The notes below the pieces were generated by a model, which was not told where the DNA came from, did no database searches, and saw nothing but the letters and a program-made list of their open reading frames with translations. From Longimicrobium sp. (GTDB lineage: Bacteria > Gemmatimonadota > Gemmatimonadetes > Longimicrobiales > Longimicrobiaceae): DNA of 41,052 nt. Below, one piece after another: positions 25,664-34,378 of the stretch. Position 1 is the stretch's first letter, and each line of letters starts with the position of its first letter. Both the position numbers and the translations under genes were made by a program. The stretch spans positions 1-41,052 of the forward strand of contig DASVTZ010000210.1 in assembly GCA_036387335.1 (NCBI GenBank), given 5' to 3'.

Positions 25664-28164
25664 ACGCCGCGACGGTGGCCGGCATGGGAGCGTGGATCGG
25701 GATGCCGCCGGCCGCCGCGCGCGCGGAGCCGTCGTGGCGCCCCGCGCCCGGCCCGCTGCTGACCCGCTGGGCCGCCGACGTGGACCCCGCGAACCCCCTC
25801 CCCGAGTACCCGCGCCCGCAGATGGTGCGCCCGCGCTGGCAGAACCTGAACGGGCTCTGGCAGTTCTCCGTGCTTGGCGAAGGGGACGAGATCCCGTTCG
25901 GGCGCGCACTCCCCGAGCGCATCCTGGTGCCCTACCCCGTCGAGTCCGCGCTTTCCGGTGTGGGGCGGCGCGCGACGCGCGTGGTGTACCGGCGCACGTT
26001 CCGGGCGGATTGCGCGGAGGGCGAGCGGCTCCTCCTCCACTTCGGCGCGGTGGACTGGCGCGCGCGGGTCTTCGTGAACGGGCGTCAGCTCGCGGAGCAC
26101 ACGGGCGGCTTCGACGCCTTCACCGTGGACGTGACCGAGGCGCTCCGAGGCGGCCGCGAGCAGGAGCTGGTGGTGGCGGTGGACGATCCCACGGACGGCT
26201 TCGGACAGCCGCGCGGCAAGCAGGCCACGGAGCCGCACCCGATCTTCTACACGCCCGTCACCGGCATCTGGCAGACGGTGTGGCTGGAGCCCGTCCCCGC
26301 CGCCTCCATCGAGTCGCTGCGCATGACGCCCGACGTGGCGGGTGAGGCGCTGCGGCTGACCGTGCGCGCTCCCGCGGGGATCGCCGTGGAGGCGATCGCG
26401 CTGGCGGACGGGCGCGAGGTTGGGCGGGCGCGGGGCGTGGCCGGGAGCGAGATGCGCGTCCCCGTGCCCGCGCCACGGCTTTGGGGGCCGGACGATCCGT
26501 TTCTCTACGACCTGCGCGTGTCGCTGCTGGACGGCGAGCGGATAGTGGACCAAGTGGACAGCTATTTCGGGATGCGCACGGTGGGGCTGGAGCGCGACGC
26601 GCGCGGCTTCACCCGTATCGCGCTGAACGGCGAGCCGTGGTTCCACGTGGGGCCGCTCGACCAGGGCTGGTGGCCGGACGGGCTCTACACCGCCCCCACC
26701 GACGAGGCGCTGCGTTGGGACGTGGAGCGGACCAAGGCGCTGGGCTTCAACTTCACCCGCAAGCACATCAAGGTGGAGCCGGCCCGCTGGTACCATCACG
26801 CCGACCGCATTGGCCTTCCCGTTTGGCAGGACATGCCGTGCGGCTGGAACGACACCGACGAGGCGCGCGGCCACTTCGCCCGCGAGCTGGCCGCTATGAT
26901 GGAGGGGCTGCACAACCACCCGTCGGTCATCGTCTGGGTGCCGTTCAACGAGAAGTGGGGCCAGTGGTCGGAGGAGGGCACACGCGAGACGGTGGCGGCG
27001 ATGCGGCTGGCCGATCCGTCGCGCCTGATCGACGACGCGAGCGGCTGGCAGCACACGGGATGCGGCGACGTGATCGACGTCCACCGCTACCGCGGCCCGC
27101 AGGCGCTGGTGCCGTCCAATGAAAAAGCCACCGTCGTGGGCGAATTCGGCGGGCTCGGCCTCCCGATCGAGGGCCACCTCTGGCGCGAGCGCGACGAGGA
27201 CAACTGGGGCTACGGCGGCGCCTTCCAGTCGCTGCGGGAGATGAACGGCGAGTACGACCTGCTGATGAAGCGAATGTACCGCCTGCGCGACACACACGGG
27301 ATGAGCGCGGCCGTCTACACGCAGCTCACCGACGTGGAGACGGAGGTCAACGGGATCTTCAGCTACGACCGCGCCGTCCTCAAATTCGATGCGGCACGCC
27401 TTGCGGCTGTCAACCGCGGCCTGGCGCCCTTCATCCTCCCCGAGTACCGCGACTTCACGGACTCGGTGGAGGTTTCCGTGCACCAGGGCACCCCCACCGA
27501 GCTGCGCTTCACCACGGATGGAACCGAGCCGACGGCGGAGAGCCCTCTCTTGCAGCCGTTCACCCTGCGCGTCGGCGCCACCGTGCGCGTGACGTCGTTC
27601 GTGGACGGCCGCGCGGTAGCCTCGGCCAGCGCGAAGTTCCAGAAAGTGGACGGACACGCGCCGGCCGGCGAGATCAGCGTGGTGCCCGGGATCGAATACG
27701 CGTACTTCCGCGACGACTCCCCCGAGCCCCCGTTCCGCCTCGATTGGCCCGTGCGGCAGCGGCTGGAACGACTCGAGGCGCGTCCCGACGATCCGGAGCC
27801 GACCTTCAGCGGAACGCTCGACTCCTTTTCCCTGGCGCCGCGCGACAGGAACGAGCTGTTCGGCTTCCGCTACACGGGCTTCCTGCGCATCCCCGAAACC
27901 GGCGTCTACACGTTTGCGGCGCGGTCGGACGACGGCGTCGCGCTGTGGATCGGCGAGGAGCAGGTGATGTGGTCGATGGGGCAGTCGCCGGCCGCGCAGG
28001 AGGACGAGGGCGCGATCGCGCTGCGGGCCGGGCTGCACCCCTTCACCCTCAGCTACCACCAGGCGTACGGCGCGATGGTGCTGGAGCTGTTCGCGGAGGG
28101 CCCCCGGATGCCGCGGCAGCGCATCCCTGAGACGATGCTGTTCCGCGCCTCGCCGGCGCGGTGA
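25660..28164 (+). CDS. GH2-family glycosidase with C-terminal CHB_HEX-like and PA14-like domains
   Basis: The 834-residue enzyme has a GH2 sugar-binding domain (about 50-200, LNGLWQF), an immunoglobulin-like domain, and a TIM barrel with acid/base Glu431 in FNEKW and nucleophile Glu495 in GEFGG. Residues about 600-660 (LRFTTDGTEPT) resemble the chitobiase C-terminal domain, and about 670-830 (GFLRIPETGVYTFAARSDDGVALWIG) a PA14 domain that may bind sugar. Beta-galactosidase is likely from context, but GH2 also covers mannosidases, glucuronidases and arabinosidases. The N-terminus is weakly hydrophobic with AARA near 22, so export is uncertain. The start overlaps the lacI stop. Confidence 0.9.
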   Translation: MNAATVAGMGAWIGMPPAAARAEPSWRPAPGPLLTRWAADVDPANPLPEYPRPQMVRPRWQNLNGLWQFSVLGEGDEIPFGRALPERILVPYPVESALSGVGRRATRVVYRRTFRADCAEGERLLLHFGAVDWRARVFVNGRQLAEHTGGFDAFTVDVTEALRGGREQELVVAVDDPTDGFGQPRGKQATEPHPIFYTPVTGIWQTVWLEPVPAASIESLRMTPDVAGEALRLTVRAPAGIAVEAIALADGREVGRARGVAGSEMRVPVPAPRLWGPDDPFLYDLRVSLLDGERIVDQVDSYFGMRTVGLERDARGFTRIALNGEPWFHVGPLDQGWWPDGLYTAPTDEALRWDVERTKALGFNFTRKHIKVEPARWYHHADRIGLPVWQDMPCGWNDTDEARGHFARELAAMMEGLHNHPSVIVWVPFNEKWGQWSEEGTRETVAAMRLADPSRLIDDASGWQHTGCGDVIDVHRYRGPQALVPSNEKATVVGEFGGLGLPIEGHLWRERDEDNWGYGGAFQSLREMNGEYDLLMKRMYRLRDTHGMSAAVYTQLTDVETEVNGIFSYDRAVLKFDAARLAAVNRGLAPFILPEYRDFTDSVEVSVHQGTPTELRFTTDGTEPTAESPLLQPFTLRVGATVRVTSFVDGRAVASASAKFQKVDGHAPAGEISVVPGIEYAYFRDDSPEPPFRLDWPVRQRLERLEARPDDPEPTFSGTLDSFSLAPRDRNELFGFRYTGFLRIPETGVYTFAARSDDGVALWIGEEQVMWSMGQSPAAQEDEGAIALRAGLHPFTLSYHQAYGAMVLELFAEGPRMPRQRIPETMLFRASPAR

Positions 28165-28195
28165 GAGGAGATCGCGTGGGTGGCGCGTCCAGAAA

Positions 28196-28214
28196 GGGCG
28201 CTCCACCCGCGCCC
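28196..28214 (+). terminator. Terminator-like hairpin after the GH2 gene
   Basis: GGGCGC and GCGCCC enclose a 7-nt loop; flanking AAA and CTTT extend the pairing with one bulge. There is only a short T-run. It lies 32 nt past the GH2 stop and separates this unit from susC. Confidence 0.5.
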
Positions 28215-28319
28215 GCTTTGCGGGGCCGCCCTTCCGGACGGCCCTTCCGGTGACCCGCTACCCGCGGAGCCCATGACCGCCAGCAGCCACAGCCGGGCGC
28301 CGCCCGCAGCACGAGCAGC

Positions 28320-28338
28320 CGCCGGACGCCGTCCGGCG
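28320..28338. promoter_or_regulatory. 19-bp perfect palindrome upstream of susC
   Basis: CGCCGGACG and CGTCCGGCG flank a single C. It lies 53 bp before the susC ATG in a 227-bp gap that shows no other gene. It may be an operator for a separate regulator or an mRNA hairpin. It does not resemble the two LacI operator candidates. Confidence 0.45.
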
Positions 28339-28391
28339 ACGAGCGCTCCTTTCCTCACCGCACCATCACCCGCACCCCCGGAGGGGCTTTC

Positions 28392-31300
28392 ATGAACACC
28401 CCTGTCGTACCCAAGAGCAGGACCGCCGCCAAGGTGCTCTGCGCGCTGGCGTGCCTCGGCTCCTTCTCCGCCGCCGGCCTCAACCCCGCCGCGCCCACGG
28501 CGCTGGCGGCGCAGGCCACCGGCCAGATCAGCGGCACCGTGACCGCCGAGGGCGGCCGCGCCCTCCCCGGCGCCACCGTGGAGGTGGTCGGCACCGGCCG
28601 GCGCACCGTCACCGGGCCCGACGGCAGCTTCACCCTCACCGGCATCGCGCCGGGGAGCCACACCCTGCGCGTGACGGCGCTGGGCCATGCCGCGCGCACG
28701 CAGACGGTCACGGTGAGCGCCAACACCCCCGCCACCGTCAACATCTCCCTCGCCGCGCAGGCGGTGGGGCTGGAGGGGCTGGTGGCGGTGGGCTACACGC
28801 AGCAGCGCCGCACCACGGTGAGCGACGCCGTGTCCGAGGTTTCCGCCGCCACGCTGCGCGACCGCCAGACGGCCACGCTCGAAGAGGCGCTGCGTGGACG
28901 CGTGGCGGGCGTCACCATCGCGTCGTCCGGCCAGCCGGGGCGCGAATCGCAGGTGATCGTGCGCGGCCAGAACTTCCTGGGCAACGTCTCGCCGCTGTAC
29001 GTGGTGGACGGGATGTACACGCGGCAGAACCCCAACCTGAACCCGCGCGACATCGAGTCCGTGCAGGTGCTCAAGGACGCGTCGGCGGCGGCGCAGTACG
29101 GCGCGCAGTCGGCCAACGGGGTGATCGTCATCACCACCCGCCGCGGCCGCGCCGGCACGCCCCGGGTGTCGGTCAACTCGTACTACGGCTACCAGGAGGT
29201 CCCGCGCCGCATCGAGTTCGTGAGCGGCGCGCGCTGGAGCGAGATCAACAACATGTCGCGCGTGAACGCGGGGCTGCCCGCGGACAACACCGCCATCCGC
29301 AGCAACACGGACTGGCAGGACGCCGTCTTCCAGCAGGGCGCCGTGCAGGACTACAACGCCAACGTCAGCGGCGGCGGCGACAACTCCAGCTACCTGATCG
29401 GCGGCGGCTACTTCAACCAGAAGGGCACCATCATCGAGACCGACTTCGAGCGGTTCTCGTTCAGGGTGAACTCCGAGGCGCGGGGCCGCCGCTGGCGCGT
29501 GGGGCAGAACGCCACGCTCGCCCGCAGCACGCGCAACAACCTGGTGGGCTTCCCCCTGGTGGACGTGGTGCGCCTGCAGCCGGGGATCCCGGTGCGCGAC
29601 CCCAGCAACGCGAGCGGCTACGGCTACGGCTCGGGCGGCGGGGCGCTGGCAACATTCGGCACCAACCCCGTGGGCGCCTTCGAGCGCGAGGACAACCGCG
29701 ACATCAGCAACCGCGTGCTGGGCAACGTCTTCGGCGAGTACTCGTTCCTCCCCTGGCTGCGCTACCGCGTCAACCTGGGCGTGGACTACGAGGACCTGAA
29801 CTACCGCCAGTTCGTGCGGCAGCAGCAGATCCGCCAGAACACGGTGCCCACCTTCAACGAGGGTACGGACCGGCGCGACAACAACATGGTGCTGCTGATG
29901 GAGCACCTGCTGAACTCCGAGGCCACTCGCGGCGAGCACTCCATCAGCGCGGTGGCGGGCGTGAGCAACCAGTCCGGCCGGTTCGAGCGGCTGGAGGCGT
30001 ACCGCCGCGGCTTCGCCAACGAGAACATCACCTCCATCGACGCGGGCACGAGCAACTTCAACAACCGCGGCTTCGAGATCCCGAGCGGGCTGCTGGGGCT
30101 GCTGGCCCGCGCCAACTACTCGTACGCGGACCGCTACCTCCTTACCGGCACGGTGCGCCGCGACGGCTCGTCGCGCTTCGGGCCGGGGAACAAGTACGGC
30201 ACCTTCCTTTCCGGCTCGGCCGGGTGGGTGGTGAGCGACGAGAGCTTCTACGAGGGGCTGCCGGTGCTGGGTAGCTCGGTGCCCACCCTGAAGCTGCGCG
30301 CCAGCTACGGCTCGCTGGGCAACCAGGACATCGGCGACTTCCAGTACGCGGCGTCGGTGATCTCCAACCAGAGCTACCTGTTCGGCGGCTCCATCGCGTC
30401 GGGCGCCACGCAGCTGCGGCTGGCCAACCCGGACATCCGCTGGCAGGACCAGACGCAGACCAACTTCGGCATCGACCTGGGGCTGCTGGACGACCGGCTG
30501 CTGCTGACGGCCGACTACTACGTCTCCAAGTCCGACGGGCTGCTGGTGAACGCGCCGCTGCCGTGGAGCCTGGGCACGGCCTTCAACGACGCCACCGCGG
30601 CCCCCACGGTGAACGCGGGGAGCATCCGCAACCGGGGCTTCGAGCTGGGCGCCGAGTACCGCATCACCCGCGGCGACCTGCAGCTCAACACCAGCGCCAA
30701 CATCACCACCATCAACAACAAGGTGACGGCGCTGGGGAACGGCGGGCAGCCGATCTTCGCCGGCTTCAGCAACGTGTCGCGCACGGCGGTGGGCGGCAGC
30801 ATCGGCGAGTTCTTCGTGCTCAAGACGGACGGCATCTTCCAGAGCGACGCCGAGGTGCAGGGCTACAAGAACTCCACCGGACGCGTGGTGCAGCCGAACG
30901 CCAAGGCCGGCGACGTCCGCTACGCCGACCTGAACGACGACGGCGTGATCAACGACGACGACCGCTACGTGGCCGGGAGCCCCATCCCCGACTTCGAGGG
31001 CGGGCTGTCGCTGAACGCCACCTACCGCCGCTTCAACGTGGGGCTGGCCATGCGCGGCTCGCACGGGGCCGAGGTGTTCAACGTGGCGCGCTTCTGGACG
31101 GACCGGCTGGACGAGAACTCCAACTACCGGGCCGACCTGGACCCGTGGACGCCCACCAACACGAGCGCCCGCGACCCGCGCGCCGTCTTCGGCGCCGCCG
31201 GGGCGGACAACGCGCGCAGCAACACGGACCGCTGGATCGAGGACGGTTCGTACCTGCGCATCCAGAACCTGGTGCTGGGGTACGCGCTCCCCACCCGCTT

Positions 31301-31493
31301 CACCCGCCGCTTCGGGGTGGACCGCGAGGGATCGCGCATCTTCCTCAACATCCAGAACCTGCACACCTTTACGGGCTTCTCCAACTGGGACCCGGAGATC
31401 AACGCCGGCAACGCCCTCACGCGCGGGATCGACGACGGGACGATCTATCCCAACCCGCGGTCGGTCACCCTCGGCATCGACCTGAACCTGTGA
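28392..31493 (+). CDS. susC: SusC/RagA-type TonB-dependent outer-membrane transporter
   Basis: The 1033-residue protein has a signal peptide (cut near LAAQA), a carboxypeptidase-regulatory-like domain (about 43-125, ISGTVTAEGGRALPGATV), a plug domain (about 135-240, with YVVDGMY and SVQVLKDASAAAQYGAQSA) and a 22-strand barrel. It imports oligosaccharides across the outer membrane with its SusD lid. GGAGGGG lies 5 nt before the ATG. susD starts at its stop codon (TGATG). It is unusual next to a full ABC importer, since classical Bacteroidetes loci rely on other inner-membrane carriers. Confidence 0.95.
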   Translation: MNTPVVPKSRTAAKVLCALACLGSFSAAGLNPAAPTALAAQATGQISGTVTAEGGRALPGATVEVVGTGRRTVTGPDGSFTLTGIAPGSHTLRVTALGHAARTQTVTVSANTPATVNISLAAQAVGLEGLVAVGYTQQRRTTVSDAVSEVSAATLRDRQTATLEEALRGRVAGVTIASSGQPGRESQVIVRGQNFLGNVSPLYVVDGMYTRQNPNLNPRDIESVQVLKDASAAAQYGAQSANGVIVITTRRGRAGTPRVSVNSYYGYQEVPRRIEFVSGARWSEINNMSRVNAGLPADNTAIRSNTDWQDAVFQQGAVQDYNANVSGGGDNSSYLIGGGYFNQKGTIIETDFERFSFRVNSEARGRRWRVGQNATLARSTRNNLVGFPLVDVVRLQPGIPVRDPSNASGYGYGSGGGALATFGTNPVGAFEREDNRDISNRVLGNVFGEYSFLPWLRYRVNLGVDYEDLNYRQFVRQQQIRQNTVPTFNEGTDRRDNNMVLLMEHLLNSEATRGEHSISAVAGVSNQSGRFERLEAYRRGFANENITSIDAGTSNFNNRGFEIPSGLLGLLARANYSYADRYLLTGTVRRDGSSRFGPGNKYGTFLSGSAGWVVSDESFYEGLPVLGSSVPTLKLRASYGSLGNQDIGDFQYAASVISNQSYLFGGSIASGATQLRLANPDIRWQDQTQTNFGIDLGLLDDRLLLTADYYVSKSDGLLVNAPLPWSLGTAFNDATAAPTVNAGSIRNRGFELGAEYRITRGDLQLNTSANITTINNKVTALGNGGQPIFAGFSNVSRTAVGGSIGEFFVLKTDGIFQSDAEVQGYKNSTGRVVQPNAKAGDVRYADLNDDGVINDDDRYVAGSPIPDFEGGLSLNATYRRFNVGLAMRGSHGAEVFNVARFWTDRLDENSNYRADLDPWTPTNTSARDPRAVFGAAGADNARSNTDRWIEDGSYLRIQNLVLGYALPTRFTRRFGVDREGSRIFLNIQNLHTFTGFSNWDPEINAGNALTRGIDDGTIYPNPRSVTLGIDLNL

Positions 31494-32998
31494 TGCGCAC
31501 CCCAACGAAGGCCACCCGAGCCATGACAAAGATCAGCCGGACGGCATCGGCGCTGGTCCTGGGAGCCACCATGCTCGCGGGATGCGCCGACCTGACCCAG
31601 ACCGACCCCAACCAGCAGACCACCGACAGCTTCTGGAAGACGCAGCAGGACGCGCAGCTGGGGATCAACGCCGCCTACCGCGGCCTGCAGGAGAACGGCA
31701 CCTACGGCCGCTGGCTGCAGTTCGCCTACGACATCCGCTCGGACATCGGCTTCAGCCGCAGCCCCTGGGGCGACCTGGCGAACTTCACCAAGTCGGTGCT
31801 GGGGAGCTACGACTTCGAAGTGAACCGGGAGATCTGGCAGCACCACTACCAGACGATCTTCCGCGCCAACCAGGTGATCGCCAACGTCCCCGGCATCCAG
31901 ATGGACGCCGCCGTGCGCGACCGCATCGTGGGCGAGGCGAAGTTCCTGCGCGCGCTGATGTACTTCAACCTGATCAGCCTGTACGGCAACGTGCCGATGG
32001 TGCTGGAGCCGGCCGTGCCCACCGACCGTCCCGCGCAGGCCACGCCGGAGCAGGCGTGGGCGCAGGTGGAAAAGGACCTGACCGAGGCCCGCGCCGTGCT
32101 CCCGGCATCGTACCCGGCCAGCGAGGCGGGGCGGGCCACGAGCGGCGCCGCACTGGCGCTCCTGGGCCGCGCACAGCTCCAGCAGGCCAAGTGGGGGGCG
32201 GCCGCGCAGAGCTTCGCGCAGGTGATCCCCAGCTACCAGCTGCTGGGCAACTACGGCGACAACTTCCTGGACGCCAACGACAACAACCGCGAAACCATCT
32301 TCGAGGTGCAGTTCGGCGGCCCCGAAGTGCTGGCCGCGGGGAGCCGCGGGCAGAACATCATCAAGATGATGGGGCCCTGCGGCGTGGGCTTCTGCGACGG
32401 CGAGCCGACGCGCTGGTACTTCGACCAGCTCCGCTCGGAAACCACCACCACGGGCGCCGCGGACCCGCGGCTGGACGCAACGCTCTTCTACAACAAGCCG
32501 GGCGGGATGGACGTGTACGGCACCCCGTACGCCACCCGCTACCCGGACCGGCCGAACGACGCCTTCTGGAAGAAGTACGGCGAGTACCAGAAGCGCGAGC
32601 AGGACTGGGACAACCCGATCAACGTCAAGGTGCTGCGGCTGGGCGGGGTGCTGCTGATGCACGCCGACGCGCTCAACGAGAACGGGCAGACGCCGGCGGC
32701 CAAGCCGTTCGTGGACCAGGTGCGCGCGCGCGCCGGGCTGGCGCCGCTCCCCAACAACCTGTCGCAGGCCCAGATGCGCGACCGCATCGAGGCCGAGATC
32801 CTGAAGGAGATGGGGCTGGAGAACGAGCGCTTCCTCTGGCTCAAGCGGCACGGCTGGCTGACGGACGCGGGGAGGATCAACATCCTGAAGACGCACGACC
32901 CGGACTTCAACCTGTTCGAGCCGTTCCGGGCGGTGCTCCCCATTCCGGCGACGGAGACCAACCTGAACCCCAACGTCCACCAGAACACGGGCTGGTGA
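31493..32998 (+). CDS. susD: SusD/RagB-type substrate-binding lipoprotein
   Basis: The 501-residue surface lipoprotein has signal SALVLGATMLAGC and the SusD fold: DPNQQTTDSFWKT near the N-terminus, TPR-like helices (AKFLRALMYFNLISLYGNVPMV), and the C-terminal LPIPATETNLNPN. It caps the SusC barrel and binds the glycan. The start is coupled to the susC stop; an in-frame ATG at 31523 with GAAGG upstream would give a more compact signal peptide. Confidence 0.94.
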   Translation: MRTPTKATRAMTKISRTASALVLGATMLAGCADLTQTDPNQQTTDSFWKTQQDAQLGINAAYRGLQENGTYGRWLQFAYDIRSDIGFSRSPWGDLANFTKSVLGSYDFEVNREIWQHHYQTIFRANQVIANVPGIQMDAAVRDRIVGEAKFLRALMYFNLISLYGNVPMVLEPAVPTDRPAQATPEQAWAQVEKDLTEARAVLPASYPASEAGRATSGAALALLGRAQLQQAKWGAAAQSFAQVIPSYQLLGNYGDNFLDANDNNRETIFEVQFGGPEVLAAGSRGQNIIKMMGPCGVGFCDGEPTRWYFDQLRSETTTTGAADPRLDATLFYNKPGGMDVYGTPYATRYPDRPNDAFWKKYGEYQKREQDWDNPINVKVLRLGGVLLMHADALNENGQTPAAKPFVDQVRARAGLAPLPNNLSQAQMRDRIEAEILKEMGLENERFLWLKRHGWLTDAGRINILKTHDPDFNLFEPFRAVLPIPATETNLNPNVHQNTGW

Positions 32999-33020
32999 CG
33001 CGGGGCGCTGGCTGACTTTC

Positions 33021-33050
33021 TGCGGACGGCCGTGCATGCGGCCGTCCGCA
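33021..33050 (+). terminator. Terminator-like inverted repeat after susD
   Basis: TGCGGACGGCC and its exact reverse complement are separated by 8 nt, giving an 11-bp GC-rich stem 22 nt after the susD stop. No T-tract follows. It may lower read-through into the GH43 gene, or protect the susCD transcript end. Confidence 0.6.
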
Positions 33051-33082
33051 GCGTCGTTGCACTCACATCCACGGGTCGTACG

Positions 33083-34144
33083 ATGAACCGTTCCCACACC
33101 TCCGCCTGCGCCGCGCTGGCGCTGCTGCTGGCCGCCTGCTCGGGCGACAGCACGCCCCCGCCCATCGTGGAGCCGGTGCAGTGCACCTTCAGCAACCCGC
33201 GCGCGTCGGGCGCGGACCCGTGGGTGGTGCGGGACGGCGGCGCGTACTACATGGTGCAGTCGCGCGACAACGGCATCCACGTGTCGCGCTCCGCGAACCT
33301 CACCGAGGTCGCGGGGACGGGGGTGCGCGTGTGGGCCGCGCCGGACACGGGGTGGAACCGCACCAACATCTGGGCGCCGGAGCTTCACCACGTCGGTGAC
33401 CGCTGGTACATCTACTACGCGGGCGGCCGGGCGGGGCCGCCTTACGTCCACCAGCGCGCGGGCGTGCTGGAATCCGTGGGCACCGATCCGCAGGGCGCCT
33501 ACGTGGACCGCGGGATGCTCTACACGGGCGACGACCTGGCCGGCGGCGCGCCCAGCCGCTGGGCGATCGACCTGACGGTGGGGGAGGTAAACGGGCAGCG
33601 CATCGCCGTCTGGTCGGGCTGGGAGACGGACGCCACCACCGACCGCACGCCGCAGCACCTGTACGCCGCGCCGATGTCCAACCCCTACACCATCAGCGGC
33701 AACCGCGTGCGCATCAGCTCGCCGGTGGAGGCGTGGGAGCGCGGCACCGAGCTGGACCTGCAGGAGGGGCCGCAGTTCCTGAAGCACGGCGGGGCGACCT
33801 TCCTCATCTACTCCACGCGCGAGTCGTGGCTGGAGCACTATCGCCTGGGCCAGCTCCGCCTGACCGGCACCGACCCGCTCCGGGCGGCGAGCTGGACGAA
33901 GAGCGGCCCCGTCTTCCAGCCGATTCCCGGCGTTCCGGGCGTGGGCCACGCCAGCTTCACCGTCTCTCCGGACGGCACGGAGGACTGGATCGTGTACCAC
34001 GCCAAGACCAGCACCACGCCGGGATGGGACCGGGTGATCCGCATGCAGAAGTTCACCTGGAACGCGGACAACTCGCCCAACTTCGGCTCCCCCGCCGAGT
34101 CGGGCCGCCTCCTCACGAGGCCCTCTGGGGAGTGCACGCCCTGA
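33083..34144 (+). CDS. GH43-family glycosidase lipoprotein (copy 3)
   Basis: The protein has 353 residues with lipobox ALLLAAC (Cys19). Probable catalytic residues are Asp45 in GADPWV, Asp163 in WAIDLT and Glu228 in LQEGPQ. It is a paralogue of the minus-strand gene at 15935-17062, sharing ordered motifs along the whole length. Being next to susCD it probably trims side chains at the cell surface. An arabinofuranosidase role fits the furanose importer, but the subfamily is not certain. The ATG at 33083 is chosen because the signal peptide starts there. Confidence 0.92.
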   Translation: MNRSHTSACAALALLLAACSGDSTPPPIVEPVQCTFSNPRASGADPWVVRDGGAYYMVQSRDNGIHVSRSANLTEVAGTGVRVWAAPDTGWNRTNIWAPELHHVGDRWYIYYAGGRAGPPYVHQRAGVLESVGTDPQGAYVDRGMLYTGDDLAGGAPSRWAIDLTVGEVNGQRIAVWSGWETDATTDRTPQHLYAAPMSNPYTISGNRVRISSPVEAWERGTELDLQEGPQFLKHGGATFLIYSTRESWLEHYRLGQLRLTGTDPLRAASWTKSGPVFQPIPGVPGVGHASFTVSPDGTEDWIVYHAKTSTTPGWDRVIRMQKFTWNADNSPNFGSPAESGRLLTRPSGECTP

Positions 34145-34153
34145 ACTGCTGGC

Positions 34154-34328
34154 CTCACGCGGAGGCGCGGAGACGCGGGGAGAGAACTGCATGGCTCACA
34201 CAGAGACACAGAGCCACAGAGAGAACGGCAAAAGGTGTTTTCCCTGTGGCTTCCAGTTCCTTCCGTGCCCTCCGTGTAACGCCTTTTCTCTGTCGTTCTT
34301 TCTCTGCGTCTCCGCGCCTCCGCGTGAG
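34154..34328. repeat. Long inverted repeat with 23-bp perfect arms
   Basis: The arms at 34154-34176 and 34306-34328 are exact reverse complements (the left arm begins CTCACGCGGAGGCGCGGAGA). The 129-bp centre is AC/GT-rich and unlike the coding sequence around it. The 234-bp gap between GH43 and galM shows no gene. The same kind of arm with one mismatch recurs at 40592-40664. Confidence 0.85.
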
Positions 34329-34378
34329 ATTGCTGTTCGGCGGCTTCACGATGTCACACCCTGGCCGGAGGCGGATCG

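Noticed and set aside
28053-31529. A 1158-codon open frame on the minus strand
   Set aside because: It is antisense to susC, with low-complexity Val, Ala, Arg and His composition and no ribosome site or domain.
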